64,000 nucleotides of DNA from Siphlonurus alternatus (GCA_949825025.1 OX463785.1:10479971-10543970); one strand, 5' to 3'; positions 1 to 14,800 are shown, counted from the first letter of the stretch. The notes: generated from the sequence alone by a model not told the origin. Made by a program: numbers and translations.

Positions 1-620
1 TACAGTTTTGGTCGCTATGATTAGAGCATAATGATTTGGCATAACATGAATCAGCGAAGTCATCAATATCCGCTATCAGAACCACTCTTCAGTACGATTA
101 CTGTACTAAATAATATATGTAATCTCAGTTACTTACTATAAGTCAAAGAATATTTTTGTACGGCAGAATCGAATAAAATAAATTTTAAACACACAAGAAT
201 GTTCTAAAACTTAATCGCTTATGGTTTTAGCAAATTCAAACTGGCAATTTCCTACAACAGCTCTATTTCCGGTGTCCGTCCATAAGGCCAATGTTAAATT
301 TTTAACTCAGTTTTATAACACTATTCAGACAGATTCACTTTAAAATTTGTATGCCAGTTATTGATGTCGAATTCAAAGTCCCCTGCAAGTTGACTTTAGG
401 CGCAACGATTGCGAGATCTCAATCTACTGAGATTAAATTAACGATTGACCTCAGTTACAAACCGGAAACGGGAAATTTCTTTCGAACGGAATCAAATGAA
501 ATAAATTTTAAAAACTATTGCTGATGTCGATTCTAAGTCCCCTGCAAGTCTTGTTGAATATCGGCACAACGATTGCGAGATCTTAATAAACTAAGATTCA
601 ATTAATTGGAATTCTTTGGA
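1..620. repeat. Dispersed repeat R1, with internal tandem duplication
   Basis: No coding signal. The segment holds two diverged tandem units, each with a 'gtcccctgcaag' block followed by 'acgattgcgagat' (about 375-450 and 525-600). Related sequence recurs at about 30,960-31,330, 31,600-31,700 and 32,408-32,645, so this is a dispersed repeat family. In this window it lies inside a myosin intron. Type of element not recognised. Confidence 0.6.
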
Positions 621-629
621 TGGACTCAC

Positions 630-714
630 TTAGCAGGTGGATGTCTGCGCCCGTCAGCAGTTGATAGAAGATGTGGAAGTTCCTCTCTCCCGGAGCTTGT
701 CGAGTTACCCTTGA
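630..714 (-). CDS. Myosin motor-domain exon ([12 protein letters not shown])
   Basis: An 85-nt exon on the minus strand. It starts after a CAG acceptor with TCA and ends in phase 1 before gtgagt. It encodes [20 protein letters not shown] followed by TGADIHLL. This matches the highly conserved myosin-head segment after LLEKSRV, where class I myosins read GERNFHxFYQLL. It joins in frame to the 14-nt microexon at 1322-1335. This is the last exon of the gene seen here; the rest of the motor, neck and tail lie beyond the window start. Product: actin-based ATP-driven motor. Confidence 0.88.
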
Positions 715-1321
715 CTGGAACAGGGACATTTGTAAGACTCATGCCACATATGATTAACCTGTTACATTTTTAATTAATAGAGCATTCATTTTGTTATCAT
801 TGCATGAGCAATATGTAATAATATATAAAATTATATAATTTAGTCAAAATTCTAAAATAAAAGCCCTGGGAGCAAATGAAAAAGATTGCTGAGCAGTCCA
901 TTCACCCAAAAATATAACACAGAATATATTCTGATATTTTTAAAATTTCCGTCATTCCTAAGTTTGCTTTGAAACGATACTTATAGCGGCCTTGTATTTA
1001 CAGTATTATGAAGGTGTGGTTGATTGGGAAGTCTCTTGCTAATTACTAATAAACCATGATCCAGTGCAAGCATAATTACATATAACTATATAAACTGCAT
1101 CTAGTACATGGTTATAAATTTGTCAATTTGAAGAAAATTATACATTATACATTTCTACTTGCAATTGTCAACTTGAGTCAGAGACAAGTGCTGTTATAAC
1201 TTCATATTTATTTGAGAATATCTTATGATTTATAAAAACTAGAAAGAAATTATATTTTATGATATTTTTTATAATAATACAATAAGAAAATAAAAGTATT
1301 AAGTATGTTAATTAAACTTAC

Positions 1322-1335
1322 CTTTTCCAATAAGT
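1322..1335 (-). CDS. Myosin 14-nt microexon (YLLEK)
   Basis: Minus-strand exon of only 14 nt, flanked by a poly-T tract plus TGCAG acceptor and a GTAAGT donor. With the last T of the previous exon it reads Y-L-L-E-K, exactly the residues expected between GGSVTS and SRV in a myosin head (family pattern NYLLEKSRV). Phases agree on both sides. ORF prediction cannot see it. Skipping would shift the frame. Confidence 0.88.
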
Positions 1336-1533
1336 CTGCAAAAAAAAAAAAAATAAATTATTAATTCAAATAAAAAATATATATTTTTATAATATTAGAT
1401 TACATATGTTAAACAATTTTTTTTTGTTTTATTGTCATAAAATAATGACCTTTTACCTAATAGATTCGCTAAACATGAGTTTTTTAAATTTAATTTTGTT
1501 TTTATAAAATTACCAATATCTGTTATATTCCAA

Positions 1534-1666
1534 GTCTGTATTACACGATACAGTTTTGCATGATTCTTTCCTTAAAATAAAATAAAATAAATAAAATTTC
1601 TTCATAGAAATAATAGGAGAGGGAGTTTTCTTGTAACGAACAATTGTATGCAAAATTGTATCAGGG
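1534..1666. mobile_element. Degenerate foldback element P4
   Basis: Ends resemble 'gtattacacgatacagtttt' and its inverted counterpart 'aaaattgtatc' near 1650. A better-preserved palindrome with the same ends is at 48,956-49,100. Probably a short nonautonomous DNA element in a myosin intron. Confidence 0.45.
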
Positions 1667-1738
1667 CCATTCAGGCTTAGTACATTCGGTCCCTGAATAA
1701 AATAATGTTAAATTAACCCTCAAAGTTCAAGTACTTAC

Positions 1739-1802
1739 AGCTGGTGACAGAACCTCCCAATGGATCTCCCTTGAAGTCGAATTCAACGTCTAAATATTTG
1801 CC
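1739..1802 (-). CDS. Myosin motor-domain exon (GKYLDVEFDFKGDPLGG)
   Basis: A 64-nt minus-strand exon between a TTTCAG acceptor and GTAAGTAC donor. It encodes GKYLDVEFDFKGDPLGG then SVTS plus one base of the next codon. Class I myosins carry GKYMDIEFDFKGDPxGG directly after switch I NDNSSRF, so this exon is nearly diagnostic for class I. Confidence 0.92.
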
Positions 1803-2273
1803 CTGAAACATCGAGAAGTTGTAACATATTATAATTCGAATTATTTTACCATATTAAGTAATATAGGAGTTCGTGTACAAAGAAAATGTAAAAGCAATTT
1901 CTTTCAGAGTCCATTTTGAGTGCACAGGTATCTTTACATTTTAAATACGTATATCTAATTTTAAATTTGACGTGAGACAAATTATTCAACTGAGATTTTG
2001 GACAAACGCATATAAGCTTGTAGAAAGTTTGCTGCATGGGGTTTTGACCAAGTTGGTACATATAGCAACAATATCAAGCCATATTTAAACTATAGGAAAG
2101 ATAGATACAGATTTTAATTGGAATTTGTCTCCGAAAATTGGCAGAATATATTTCATATCATTCTTGGTTTTGAAAATAAAATGGCTGAACAATCAGTCAG
2201 TAATGGGAAGAGATATGGGTAAGCACTAATTAAAAATTAAGCAGAACAATTAAAAATTATGTAATATACTTAC

Positions 2274-2320
2274 AAATCTTGATGAGTTGTCATTTCTGTA
2301 GGTTTTTGCATTGCCAAATG
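2274..2320 (-). CDS. Myosin exon with switch I (NDNSSRF)
   Basis: A 47-nt minus-strand exon, CAG acceptor and GTAAGT donor. With one base from the preceding exon it encodes AFGNAKTYRNDNSSRF, containing the switch I nucleotide-sensing motif NxNSSRFG (the G comes from the next exon). It sits in frame between LLE and GKYLDVEF. A foldback MITE of the P1 family begins about 40 bp upstream in the intron. Confidence 0.92.
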
Positions 2321-2362
2321 CTGGAACAAAAATATAAAATTAGTTCAAAATTTATAGAGTAA

Positions 2363-2474
2363 TCACTTTGAAAAATTCCCCTCTGTGGCCTTGTTATAAT
2401 AGTCACCATGCCCTGTAAGAATAACACAGGGTATGGTGATTAACAAGGCTGCAAGTGGGAAATTTTCCGAGAAT
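2363..2474. mobile_element. P1 foldback MITE, copy 1
   Basis: Imperfect palindrome of about 110 bp: 'ggccttgtta...caccatgccctgt' on the left and 'acagggtatggtgattaac' then 'aaggc' on the right. Same family as copies at 14,950, 17,761, 21,133, 53,359, 54,141 and 60,342; this copy has lost its outermost ends. Confidence 0.7.
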
Positions 2475-2701
2475 ACGAGTATATTATTGTATGGTATATA
2501 TTATTATGTTATATTATTGTAAAGTGCCCATGAAAGAGATAATAAAATAAATAAATACAATTCAGCTTTTTATCACACAGTAAAAAATCGATAAAAATAT
2601 AAGCAATTCTAATAAGTTTTTTTGTTTTTTATCAATGGTAAGGACCTCTTATAATATACATATTACTTGTTATGTAAAATAAAATGCCAATGTAGGCTTA
2701 A

Positions 2702-4454
<1,753 letters not shown>

Positions 4455-5339
4455 TTAAAATATTGTCTGTACGCACATTTGAAACAATGAAAAATAGCAA
4501 TATAAGCATACTCTTGTTTTATGCTACATGAAATTGCTTTTTGTTCGTAATAAATAATAAAATATTGCCTTCAAGCAGTATTGCAAAGTAATTCCTCATA
4601 TTCAACATGAAGTATCATTTCTTAAATATGCTGTATTGCAATAAAATTCATGCCATTTAATATTGAAATTTACATTTTTAAACTTATCATTAAATTCAAT
4701 ATAAGTTTAAATTTGAAGAAAATAAGTAATATATCCAGAACATGAAAAACTTCAGATTTTACAGACACATACCAAGATCTCCACACTAGTATAAGAATCT
4801 TGAGGCAGACAGCATTCTGTCATGATTTTTAATTATCATACTGTTCATTATATATGTACGTGGATACAGGATCTCGAGTTATGTATCGTCAATATAATGT
4901 TTTTTAGCCCTTTTTAACATCAACCTCAAAATTAAAGTGGAACATAAAACTATAATACTTAATTATAATAAAAACCATGCAACGCCCTTCCTTAAGGCTT
5001 GCAAGTTAAATATTAATCCTGTATATTACTGTCTGGTTTTAAAAGTTACTATTCATACATAAAATATTAATGTCACATCTAAATATGAGTACTCTCAGCA
5101 CCAAACGGTGTTTGTTTTTCAAGGTTTGTAACTTTACCATCACGTATAAAGGCGGTTTTCCATGTAGAGATGTCGAGCGGGGTTAAAAAGGCACACTTGC
5201 TTCAATAGTGCCAACATGGCCACCATACGTTTTTACTGCAAGTGCGCCTTACCCGTTTGCCAAACCCTGCTCGAAAATGCTCCATGGAAAAGCACCTTAC
5301 ATTAAATTTTGATTTGACGATATATTTCCATTTTCTCAC

Positions 5340-5614
5340 CTTCTAGTAGCGGCCCCGCTTGCAAGAGGCGGTCTCTGACTGCTCGACATCCCCCGATGGG
5401 AGGGGCGGCACTCGGGGGCATGTCTGATACAGGGGGCAGGGGAGGGGCGGGTCCCAGTCCAGGCACGTGGGGTCCAGAGGTGGCAACGGTGACGTACTGG
5501 AGAACGATCCTCGCCGCCTCCGTCTTGCCAGAGCCACTCTCCCCGGACACCACAACGCACTGGTCCTCGTTCCGTTCTCGCAGAAGTCGGTGTGCACTGT
5601 CCGCCAGCGCGAAT
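5340..5614 (-). CDS. Myosin exon with P-loop (GESGSGKTE) and proline-rich loop 1
   Basis: A 275-nt minus-strand exon between a TGTGTCAG acceptor and a GTGAG donor. It encodes FALADSAHRLL, then DQCVVVSGESGSGKTE (the Walker A/P-loop that binds ATP phosphate), then helix LQYV. An unusually long, proline-rich segment (about 30 residues, including PAPPLPP and PPSAAPP) precedes AVRDRLLQAGPLLE. That position is myosin loop 1, which in other myosins tunes ADP release. Phases match the exons at 6508-6626 (...PPH-I) and 2274-2320 (E-A-F). The exon is strikingly GC-rich compared with the introns. Confidence 0.93.
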
Positions 5615-5640
5615 CTGACACAAAACAGCAAGAGGTTAGA

Positions 5641-5975
5641 ATGGACAACATATATGATGAAAAAATTTTATTGCAAAATTGAATTGAGGGTACCAAATTA
5701 TGCTACTCTGAATTTTTTCTGATTTTTTTGAAACCCAGAACTATTTTTCAATAATTATTGAAAGTGCAGCCACGTCTCCTGGAGGCGTCAATAGGCGTCT
5801 CGGTCCTATCCTTTTTATTAAGGATTCAGGGGTGCCAACTTAACTTACAGAACTTTCAATAATTATTTAAAAATAGTTCCGGGTCTCAAAAAAATCTGAA
5901 AAAAATTCAGAGTAGTATAATTTGGTACCCTCTATTCATTTCTGCAATAAAAAAATTTTCATGTAGGTTGTCCAT
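5641..5975. mobile_element. Palindromic MITE, family P5-like
   Basis: About 335 bp with inverted ends ATGGACAAC...GTTGTCCAT and internal arms containing 'gaactattttt' and 'tttcaataattatt'. Shares interior arms with the elements at 24,009, 30,574 and 48,820. It lies only 26 bp upstream of the P-loop exon acceptor, so it may supply part of the 3' splice region. Confidence 0.7.
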
Positions 5976-6507
5976 TGGTGGAAATGTATTAAAAACGGTA
6001 CAATGAACAATTTGCACGAAATTTTTAGTGCATATTTAGCAAGGATCTTGTACTATGGATAGGCTAGTTGTTCAGCCAACCCAACTTCCTCCTCACAAAC
6101 TTGCCTCACTGACGACAGTGCCTCCACTTATCCATAGTATACAACATCCTTGATATATTTCGATTATAAAGAACCTCGAGTTATGTATTATGTATTTTTT
6201 CTAGGATTGCATGTTAAATAATTATAAAGAATGTTATTTAGAGTGTTTAATAAATCTGAAAGAAGGAAAATGCGTAATTCGAGATCATCTATCAAAATAT
6301 GCAATTCATTTTCTTTAATAATATTTCCTTCTCTTCCTATAAAAAATGTGTTCTTCTTATAATATTGATTTAAAAATTATGACAAACTTTAAATTAATTG
6401 AGAAGAAACAAAGCTATATGTACAACTCGCTTCAAGTCATTTACAAGAAAAGAAAGAAAATTAAATATAAACTTTAATTAATAAAAAGGTTATTTGGCTC
6501 TACTCAC

Positions 6508-6626
6508 ATATGGGGAGGCAGCTGGACCAGCAGGCTGCTTCTTCTGTAGGCCTCGACCACATCCAGAGAGTAGAGGGCCAACTTCTTGTAAGGGTTCACC
6601 GACACAAGGACGTCGCCAGCGCCAGT
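6508..6626 (-). CDS. Myosin N-terminal motor exon (GDVLVSVNPYKKL)
   Basis: A 119-nt minus-strand exon between TTTGCAG and GTGAGT. It encodes TGAGDVLVSVNPYKKLALYS, then LDVVEAYRRSSLLVQLPPH plus two bases completing Ile in the next exon. The VSVNPYKKL block and PPHIFALAD junction are hallmarks of the myosin head N-terminus. Here TGAG replaces the usual TYIG. Confidence 0.92.
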
Positions 6627-9349
6627 CTGCAAACAGCGGACAAACATCGTATTAATTTTAACTTTTAAGTTCGTTTGAATTTGATTTCATTGTATATTTT
6701 AACTCACTGCATACAACACCATATATCATATAATATCTAGTTTACAAGTATAAGTACTAATTGTAAGTACCCTAGTTGAGAAATTTCGTCTTCAATTCAT
6801 CCTTAACATGTCTAAACCTAATCTTTTTACCTCTAAAACACATCTTATTTCCTCTTCGCTCAAAGTGAGGATAAAATGAAGACAGCATTTTTATCATTTT
6901 ATGCTCAAGAAGAGGAAAAAATAAGTAATCTTGTATTTTTCATATTTTTTTCTCTAAAATTGTTCAAAATAGGACAAAAGACGAGAATAGTGAATAAAAT
7001 ATGAAATTTATTCCAACTTGGGTATAAATAAGGTTTATTTTGGGCTTGAGAATTCAAGTCTCCGCTTTACATTTTACGGTATTAAAAATATTGTGAATAT
7101 CTTATCTGTATATTTAGAGTTTAGACCGATATTTAATATCTGGGACAGAATTTTTATTGTAAACTTTTCTTTCAATGTGAACTACGAGAGAAAAATAAAG
7201 AATCATTTTAGTTATATTATTTGTCAATTTGATAAATAAAAATAAATTTTTAAATAATTAATTTTTATTTTTAAATTTTATTTATTCAAAATAAAAAATT
7301 TATATATTTTTTTTAATGTTTTTATGTGTGCAATAAAATTTTGATGTAATAAGAAAATAATTTATAAATTTTAATTTTAGTTAGTAATTTATAATTATAT
7401 TAAATAAATTATGTGAAAACAATAGATAGATCTCGTGAAGACAAGCGTCAACACGACGAAGGGAACTTCTTGGGAGTTTACATGCAGGAACTAGAAGTGT
7501 GATATGCTCTATTTGATGACATATCACAACCCCTAGTTCCTGACATGTGGGCTTCTGCAGCAACATTATAATTACGCCATATTTAAGCATGAAAATATGG
7601 TAAGGTAAAGCTATCAAGTTTATAATGTTTGTCTATGAAAGATCAGCAAGTAACCATCATATATGAATAGTCTGATTGAGTTTTTGTAAGTACACTGAGA
7701 AAAAAATATTGCTTAATAATGAGAAATATTTACGACGAGCTTATTATAAAGAAGAATCAATCTAAAATATCATACTTAAAATATACAGAGACTTTGTTGA
7801 GATATTTTACTTTGAATGTACAGTAACAAATAAAAATAATAAAAAATTTGATGTAGTGAGAAATTATAACCACTACATTACAAAACAATAGGAAATTATC
7901 CTCAATTCATTAACTAGAGTTTTTATTTACTTTGCAGTAATTTCTCAGTACTTTTTTAATAATAAAAGACAGGGTTAGTGTTCTCATTATTTATAAAATT
8001 ATAAAATAGTAATTGTAGCAATGATTTTTTCTCAGTGTGCAAATGTTGTATAATATTATACGTATAATATACTAGGCGGGCCTATTTAAATAAAGAAAAG
8101 AATGAATAATCAATTTTTTTTAACTTGTCACTCAAAAATAATAGCTATAGAAAATTATATATTTTGATTTACACGATAAAATTTAACATTGAATAATATT
8201 CAAGGCTATTAAATTGTATATTTTTTTTTTGCATGCATGTATTTATTAATAATTTAATCTTATATAATTTCAATGCACTAAAGTAATAATTGAGTAAACA
8301 GTTATATAAAATAATGTAAGTTTATAAAAACTTACTCAAAATGATCAAAATCGGTTATATCCACCGAAGAAAGAAATATAAAATAATACATTTTTATTCT
8401 GGTTTAATTAACGACAAATTAAAACTAATTACAAACTAAATCATTTTTTTTAATAATAAAATTACACTTCACGAATATATTATTATGCCTTAACAAAGAC
8501 TAAACTTTTTTTTTTTTCCACTACCAAATATCCATACAATTCACACGCTTATTTAATACTGTAAATAATTAACATTTAATTTTATTAATTTTAATTATCC
8601 TTAAAATGTATATTTAAAAAAAAAAAAGGTTTCTATAACATTAAGAAAAAATGTATTATATGTTTAATCCTTAAAAAAAATTGGTGCTAGTTTTTATTTG
8701 TAATAATTTGAAGCTTTATAAATAATGATCAAATTAATTATATATTTGTTTTTAGTACTTAATTATTAACATTTAATTGTTATATTAACGCATATAAATA
8801 TATTACCTTATCAAGTGTTAAATGCTAATCTATGATTACATATTTTAATGTAGAAAAATATGTTTAATATAATAACATATAATGATAATGGCCTATTTAA
8901 AAGAAAAAAAAGCATTCCCTTTAAAAAAAATTATTTCAGCACATCGCTCAAAATTTTGAAGTGCAATATTTAGATTTAGAATTTTATACCCTTTTAAACC
9001 ACAATTTTTATTTGAGCGTAAATTTTCGTGTAGTGATAGAAAATGTGTAATGCTTTTGTAACAAAATTTCCTTATCTAAAATGTATACAAATATAAATTA
9101 AATGGTAACGTTTTAGAAGTTTTAAAAAATGATGAAAATAATCCTTTTTATAAAAAAAAAAAAAAATGATATTTTTGTAGACAAATTCATAGTGATGAAA
9201 TTTTGTGATGCATCAATGTTTCTAAAACATTAACTTGCTTTCAATGTAATAGAAATATGCAAAGAAATTGTCAATTATATTTTGTTGAAAAATTATAATA
9301 CTGTAGCATTATCTCAGATGAGATAATTCAAAACGAATTTATAATAAGA

Positions 9350-9556
9350 TATAGCCAAATTTAAGTAATATTCGATCCCGGAAGTTTAAAGTTTCTGGTC
9401 TTTCTATTCGTATTTTAGCGTTGAAAATTCACACATTGGTCATTATTTCTAATTCAAACCCCTCTACAAAGTTTCAAAACTGAATTACAAAAAAAAAACA
9501 GGTACAAATTCACACTTCCGGCTACTTCCGTAAGGAATTTCAAATTAATTTGACTG
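9350..9556. mobile_element. P3 element (CCGGAAGT-type MITE), copy 1
   Basis: Inverted ends 'tatagccaaattta' and 'aaattaatttgactg', each followed inward by CCGGAAG / CTTCCGG blocks. Related copies at 15,507, 51,521 and 55,321. TA ends suggest a Tc1/mariner-like target duplication. Confidence 0.6.
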
Positions 9557-11221
9557 CACTTGGTTCAACTTTGTGGTGATACAACTCTACACGAGTATAT
9601 TATATTAATTAATGTTGCAACTTCCCATCAAGCGGTATGTGACTAATAAGAAACACATGTTATTATGGTACCAATCCAAGGTCATGCATTGACTGGTTCT
9701 GACGTCAGACCCTTGGTCACCACAGTGACCTTTGCAGGTCACACCCGCATAGCAAAGTAACTAAAGATCACTTATTATATTACAAGAGCTAGACCAGTGT
9801 AGCTTAAACTTCCTATCGATGTTTTTTTTTTTTTTTTTATCTTGACGTAAAACTTCTTAAATTTTATAATAAATATTATAGTTAATACAAAATTAATGTA
9901 ATGATTTTATTTGAAATAGTATATAATATTTTTTTCTAAAAAAAATATGTTAATTTAATTTGCTATTTTTTTTTAGAACTTTACCAAAAATGTCGATACT
10001 TTGAAAAATAAACTTCAAGCGCATTAACATAACATTTTTATAATTATTGATAATAATTGTGTTGACGATGGTCACGTAAATTCATCCCCATCCCCTTCAT
10101 GGTAAAATTAATTAAATAGCTTAGAATTATATTAAAAATGCATCGTTTAAAAAAAAATGGAATAACTTACCAAGGAAATAACACATTTTTCTTATTGGTC
10201 ATTATATACTTGAATTATAACTAAATTAAATACATAAATGACAATTTCTATGCAAATCTAACAATAAAATATAGAAAAAAATAGATGCAATATTTATGTC
10301 AAAGAAAAAATCCGCACAAGAAAAAAAAAATATAATATATATATATTAACTTTGCTTGCTTATCAAATATGGAAGCTTGTTTTTTTATATTAGTACTTCG
10401 ACTGTATAATATTTATTATTTAAGAAATATATATCTCTTCTGATGTTTTTATTATAATAATCTTATTATATGTATAGCAGGAGCAAAGCGAAACCTACGC
10501 TGTAAAATTTATAAAGCAACCTTCCTTATATACATTCAAAGCAATGTTGTATTATGTATATGCATATTTATATGATGTCAATGTTTTTATTTTAAATTAT
10601 AATAATATATCTTTGAAAACATGTATGAAAATAAAGAAACAAAAATATAAAAAAATATGTCAAGTATCATTTTAACAAGTATTAAATTTTTTTTTCTTTG
10701 AAGTTTGAAATTAATACGTAAAATAATTCCAGTCCGATATTTGAGTAAAAAATTTGTGTGTTTTAGACTCGTTTTGAATTTATTCTGCTAATAAATATAA
10801 ACTAATCCTTTTTTTGTTTATTAAAAAATACTAGGAGCTTGTATTGTGAAAATCTACAGTTTTAGTTGCTAACTGTGGAAAAAGGCTGAAAAATATTTAT
10901 TATACATTTTTGTAGAAAATATTTAAAAAAAAAATAATATGAAAGACGCACATTTAATTTAGAATTATAAAAAAATAGGCCATGGCAGCTTAAATTCTAT
11001 TTGTTATTATGTTGTTAGTAAATATTAACTTTTAATTTAAAGAAAACTTATATTAATAAAATTTTAAACACTAAATTTTGTCTTTTTTCTTCAGCAATAT
11101 CCTTTTCCTAACATCTAATTTTCTGGTTTTCCTACCATCTTATCTAATCATATATTAAAAAAAAAAGAAAAAAAAAAAAAAAAAAAAGTTGTAGCCCTAG
11201 CATTATAGCTTAGCTATTTGC

Positions 11222-11806
11222 TTTCGTTCCCTATTAGTAGGTGATCTTCCCTATTAGCGGGGAAGACCCCTTGTGTTCTTATGGTCGCCTGATACTCAAT
11301 CCCCCTCACTTGTAGGGAGCTCACCTGCTAATAGGGAAGGAAACGAGAGGTAGTTACAAAGCTTTGTATTAAGAGAACATGTAACTCTAGGAGATATCCC
11401 CCGCTAATAGGGAAGATCACCCACTAATAGGGAACCCCCTGCCTATTTGTTTTTGTTCCCTATTAGCGGGGGAGACCTCTTGGGTTCTTATGGTAGCCTA
11501 ATATTCAATTCCCCCACTAATAGGGAAGAACCGAGAGGCGAATTTTCAAAGCTTTGTATTAAGAGAACATGCAACTCTAGGAGATATCCCCCGCTAATAG
11601 GGAAAATCACCCACTAATAGGGAACCCCCTGCCTATTTGTTTGTTCCCTATTAGCGGGGGAGACCTCTTGGGTTCTTATGGTAGCCTAATATTCAATTCC
11701 CCCACTAATAGGGAGGAACCGAGAGGCGAATTTTCAAAGCTTTGTATTAGGAGAACATGCAACTCAAGGAGGTATCCCCCGCTAATAGGGAAGCTCACCC
11801 ACTAGC
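11222..11806. repeat. Three-unit satellite with CCCTATTAG/CTAATAGGG inverted motifs
   Basis: Three tandem units of roughly 190-205 bp. Each carries 'ttccctattagcgggg' near one side and 'ccccgctaataggg' near the other, with 'aaagctttgtatta' between them. The second and third units are nearly identical (for example 'ctcttgggttcttatggtag'), the first more diverged. Confidence 0.85.
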
Positions 11807-14800
11807 GATTATTTTATTATTATTATTTTTTAACGATTATAGCATTACTAAGGAGAAAAGGGGGGAGGGGTCGAGATAACGCACAACTCGTTTATTTTAT
11901 TTATTTATTTATTTAAACGTCTTTACATTGCGAGAGTTAAGGTATGAATGCCTTTTTTGTCTCTAACCAATAGTTTTACAATGTTATTACATTAGATATA
12001 AGAATTTAAGAATAATACAAAAAGTTTCACCAAATTCATGCATAAATTTAAATACTGATGGCATATTTTGTATTCGTAAGGGCCATGTATATTAATGTAT
12101 GCATAAAGCTGTTGAGAAACGACTTGTTTTATTTCCCATAATACAAAATAATTTTATCTTAATTAGCTATGGTCTAATTTTCTTTAATACTGTAATTTAC
12201 CGTAGTTAAGTTATTTTACAGTTACACTAATTGTAAGGTGTATTTATGTAATTTTCCCATCTACGAACAAAGAAAGTGCTGAACGTGTCCTGCTGACCAT
12301 CATTTTGTACTGCGGTCACCTCTCTTTGAAGTGGAACGTCCTTTGATCTCTCCAGCCCCATTATAAAACTGCAGCGTTGAGCAGTGCAGTTTATCGAGGC
12401 TTCTCGCGATACAAAAAATACATCAAGTGCTATGCTAACTTGGGGAAAAGTGCATTTTTAACGAGAAATTATTTATAGCAAAATATTAATGAGGTCAATC
12501 TTTATACAAAGTATTTGTGATAAATTTTATTAGCAAAATTTTAACAATTAAATTTAATAAAAAGTTTTAATATATTTATAGTTGTTAAAAAATGTTTTAT
12601 ATATCGCAATAATTATTATAATTTAAAATAATAAAAAAAAAAACTACAAAATAACGTTTTTAAACAAAATAAAGAAATAAAAATAAACAAATTCTACCAT
12701 AAATTAGCGATAAACATGTACTAAGAACGAAAAATTCAAATATAAACATTGAAAGGAAACTCCCTAATGAATTCGATTTCGGTATTTATTGTACTATAGA
12801 AATTTATGCTAATTTGTGTACTGTAAAGTATAAATGTAAATATTTCTGTAAGTATATTCCATGTGCAGCGATTTGATTCAAGAAATATATATTAAAAACA
12901 AGTACATTACATGGTTATTATTCTCATATTTAACAGAAAATATTATTTTGTATTAAACCAACACTTGAAATTTAAGTACTAACTTTAACTAGAGTGTGTA
13001 GACGGTACATAGATAAAATCGTTTCGTGACGTAGTAGGTTGTATAACAATCACCACCGCGTGAAGAAGCACATCTGCATTTTATAGACGGTGGAAATCAT
13101 TCATCACATCTTTTTATAGTACCATTTCAAGTGAAAACAATTTTTCTTTTATAACAAAAAAATAGTATGGAAAGATTCAATGAATATAATATTCGTGCAT
13201 GCTTATGATAGAATTCTGTCTCCTTTCTAAATTATTATACTCACTGATTTCTTTTGTGTTCTTAATGGATTGAATTTTTCGATAGAAAAAATTGTTTATT
13301 CATTTTCTAACAAGATAAAAGCTTTTTCTTTCAAAGGTGATTGCTACTAAATAATATTATTGAAATAAAATCTATATGAAAATTTATGAAAGATTTTTAT
13401 TAGAACATTTCGTAATTATAATATGTTTATGCCACGTAAATGACGTTTAGTCTTATTTGTGCTATTGAATCGATCTTAAATTAAAAAGTTAATCAACGAG
13501 TTTCTAGAAGAAAAAAGTATTAACAATTAGTACAATTTTAAAAACACAATTTTAAAAGTATTTTATTAAACTTAAAAAATTAATATTAAATATTTAATTT
13601 TTAAATTTATACATATATTTTTTAAATTTAATGATTATTTAATTTAATATTATAATATATAAATTAATTATTAAAATAAAGTGAAGAATATAAATACAAC
13701 GGTTTATATTTAGTGATTTATAATATAAACTCAAAGTTCGATCTAAACCGCAATGTTACCTGCCGGTTCATCCAGGTAATTTGAATAAGACCGATCTGGC
13801 CATTAGTTAGCAAATACTGAAGGTACCACGATATTCATCGCTAATGCGAAAAGTGTAATTTAAAAGAATGGTGTGGTCTATTTACATTATAAATGCGATA
13901 ATCACAGATATAATGCATTGGTGATATCCTTATTCTCAAACAGTAAATCTGACAAATATATGTATTTGTTCTGTTTCGTTCGAAGATTTGGAACTCATTA
14001 TTAGAACTCCCTAACGCTTATTTTATTTGGGCTTTGACAAACTGTTCATTAAATTTATTTCCAGGACATATATTACTTTTAGATATTAAAATTAATGATT
14101 TATAATATTTACAATACATTAAAAAACTCCCATAAATGATAACAATTTATTTATAATAATTATTATAAAACGTTTGAAATCAGTACTTTAAATTATATTC
14201 TTTGATTTCACGTTAAAATTTTAATAAGTAACAAACTCAGAAATATTAAATAATAAAAAACATTATCCAAAAATAGTATTTGATATTGGTTTTATATAAC
14301 GTGAAAAAAAGGAATTAATTTCAAATGTAGAATATGGGTCATATATAAGCAGCCTGCTATTGGCAATCAGTAAGGGAACGAGGGAGTTACCGTTCAACCA
14401 ACTGATTGCTTCGATCCAGTTGGAGCATCTCTCTCTAGTACCCTCGGGAAAAGTTGATCAAAGCTTAGAAAGATAAAAAATAAAGGTAAACTATACGACA
14501 CCGCCATCTGTTGGTAAGAGTTTGTACCAAAGAGAACAGACAACTATTATTTTTAAGACAGTTCTATTAAAACTTTTAGTTCAATTCGTTCAGTACATTA
14601 ACTTTATATATGTGAGTATAATCGAGAAACCATTTGAATATTCTTATTTGATAAAACTTTCGTAATTACAATTTCTATACATCAATATTATCGTAAAAGA
14701 GATAAGAATGAAATTCATATTAAAAATGATTATCTTTTTCCAGGGTTTGAATTGCCAAAGTTAAAATTAGTTTAAAGTTATTTAAAAGACATTAAAATAA

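Noticed and set aside
11222..11806. CRISPR-like array
   Set aside because: Units are about 190 bp with internal inverted motifs, in an intron of an animal gene; no cas genes or short spacer pattern.
14340..14480. TATA-like region with less AT-rich sequence
   Set aside because: TATA-like word and GC-richer patch without any downstream ORF or repeat match; evidence too weak.
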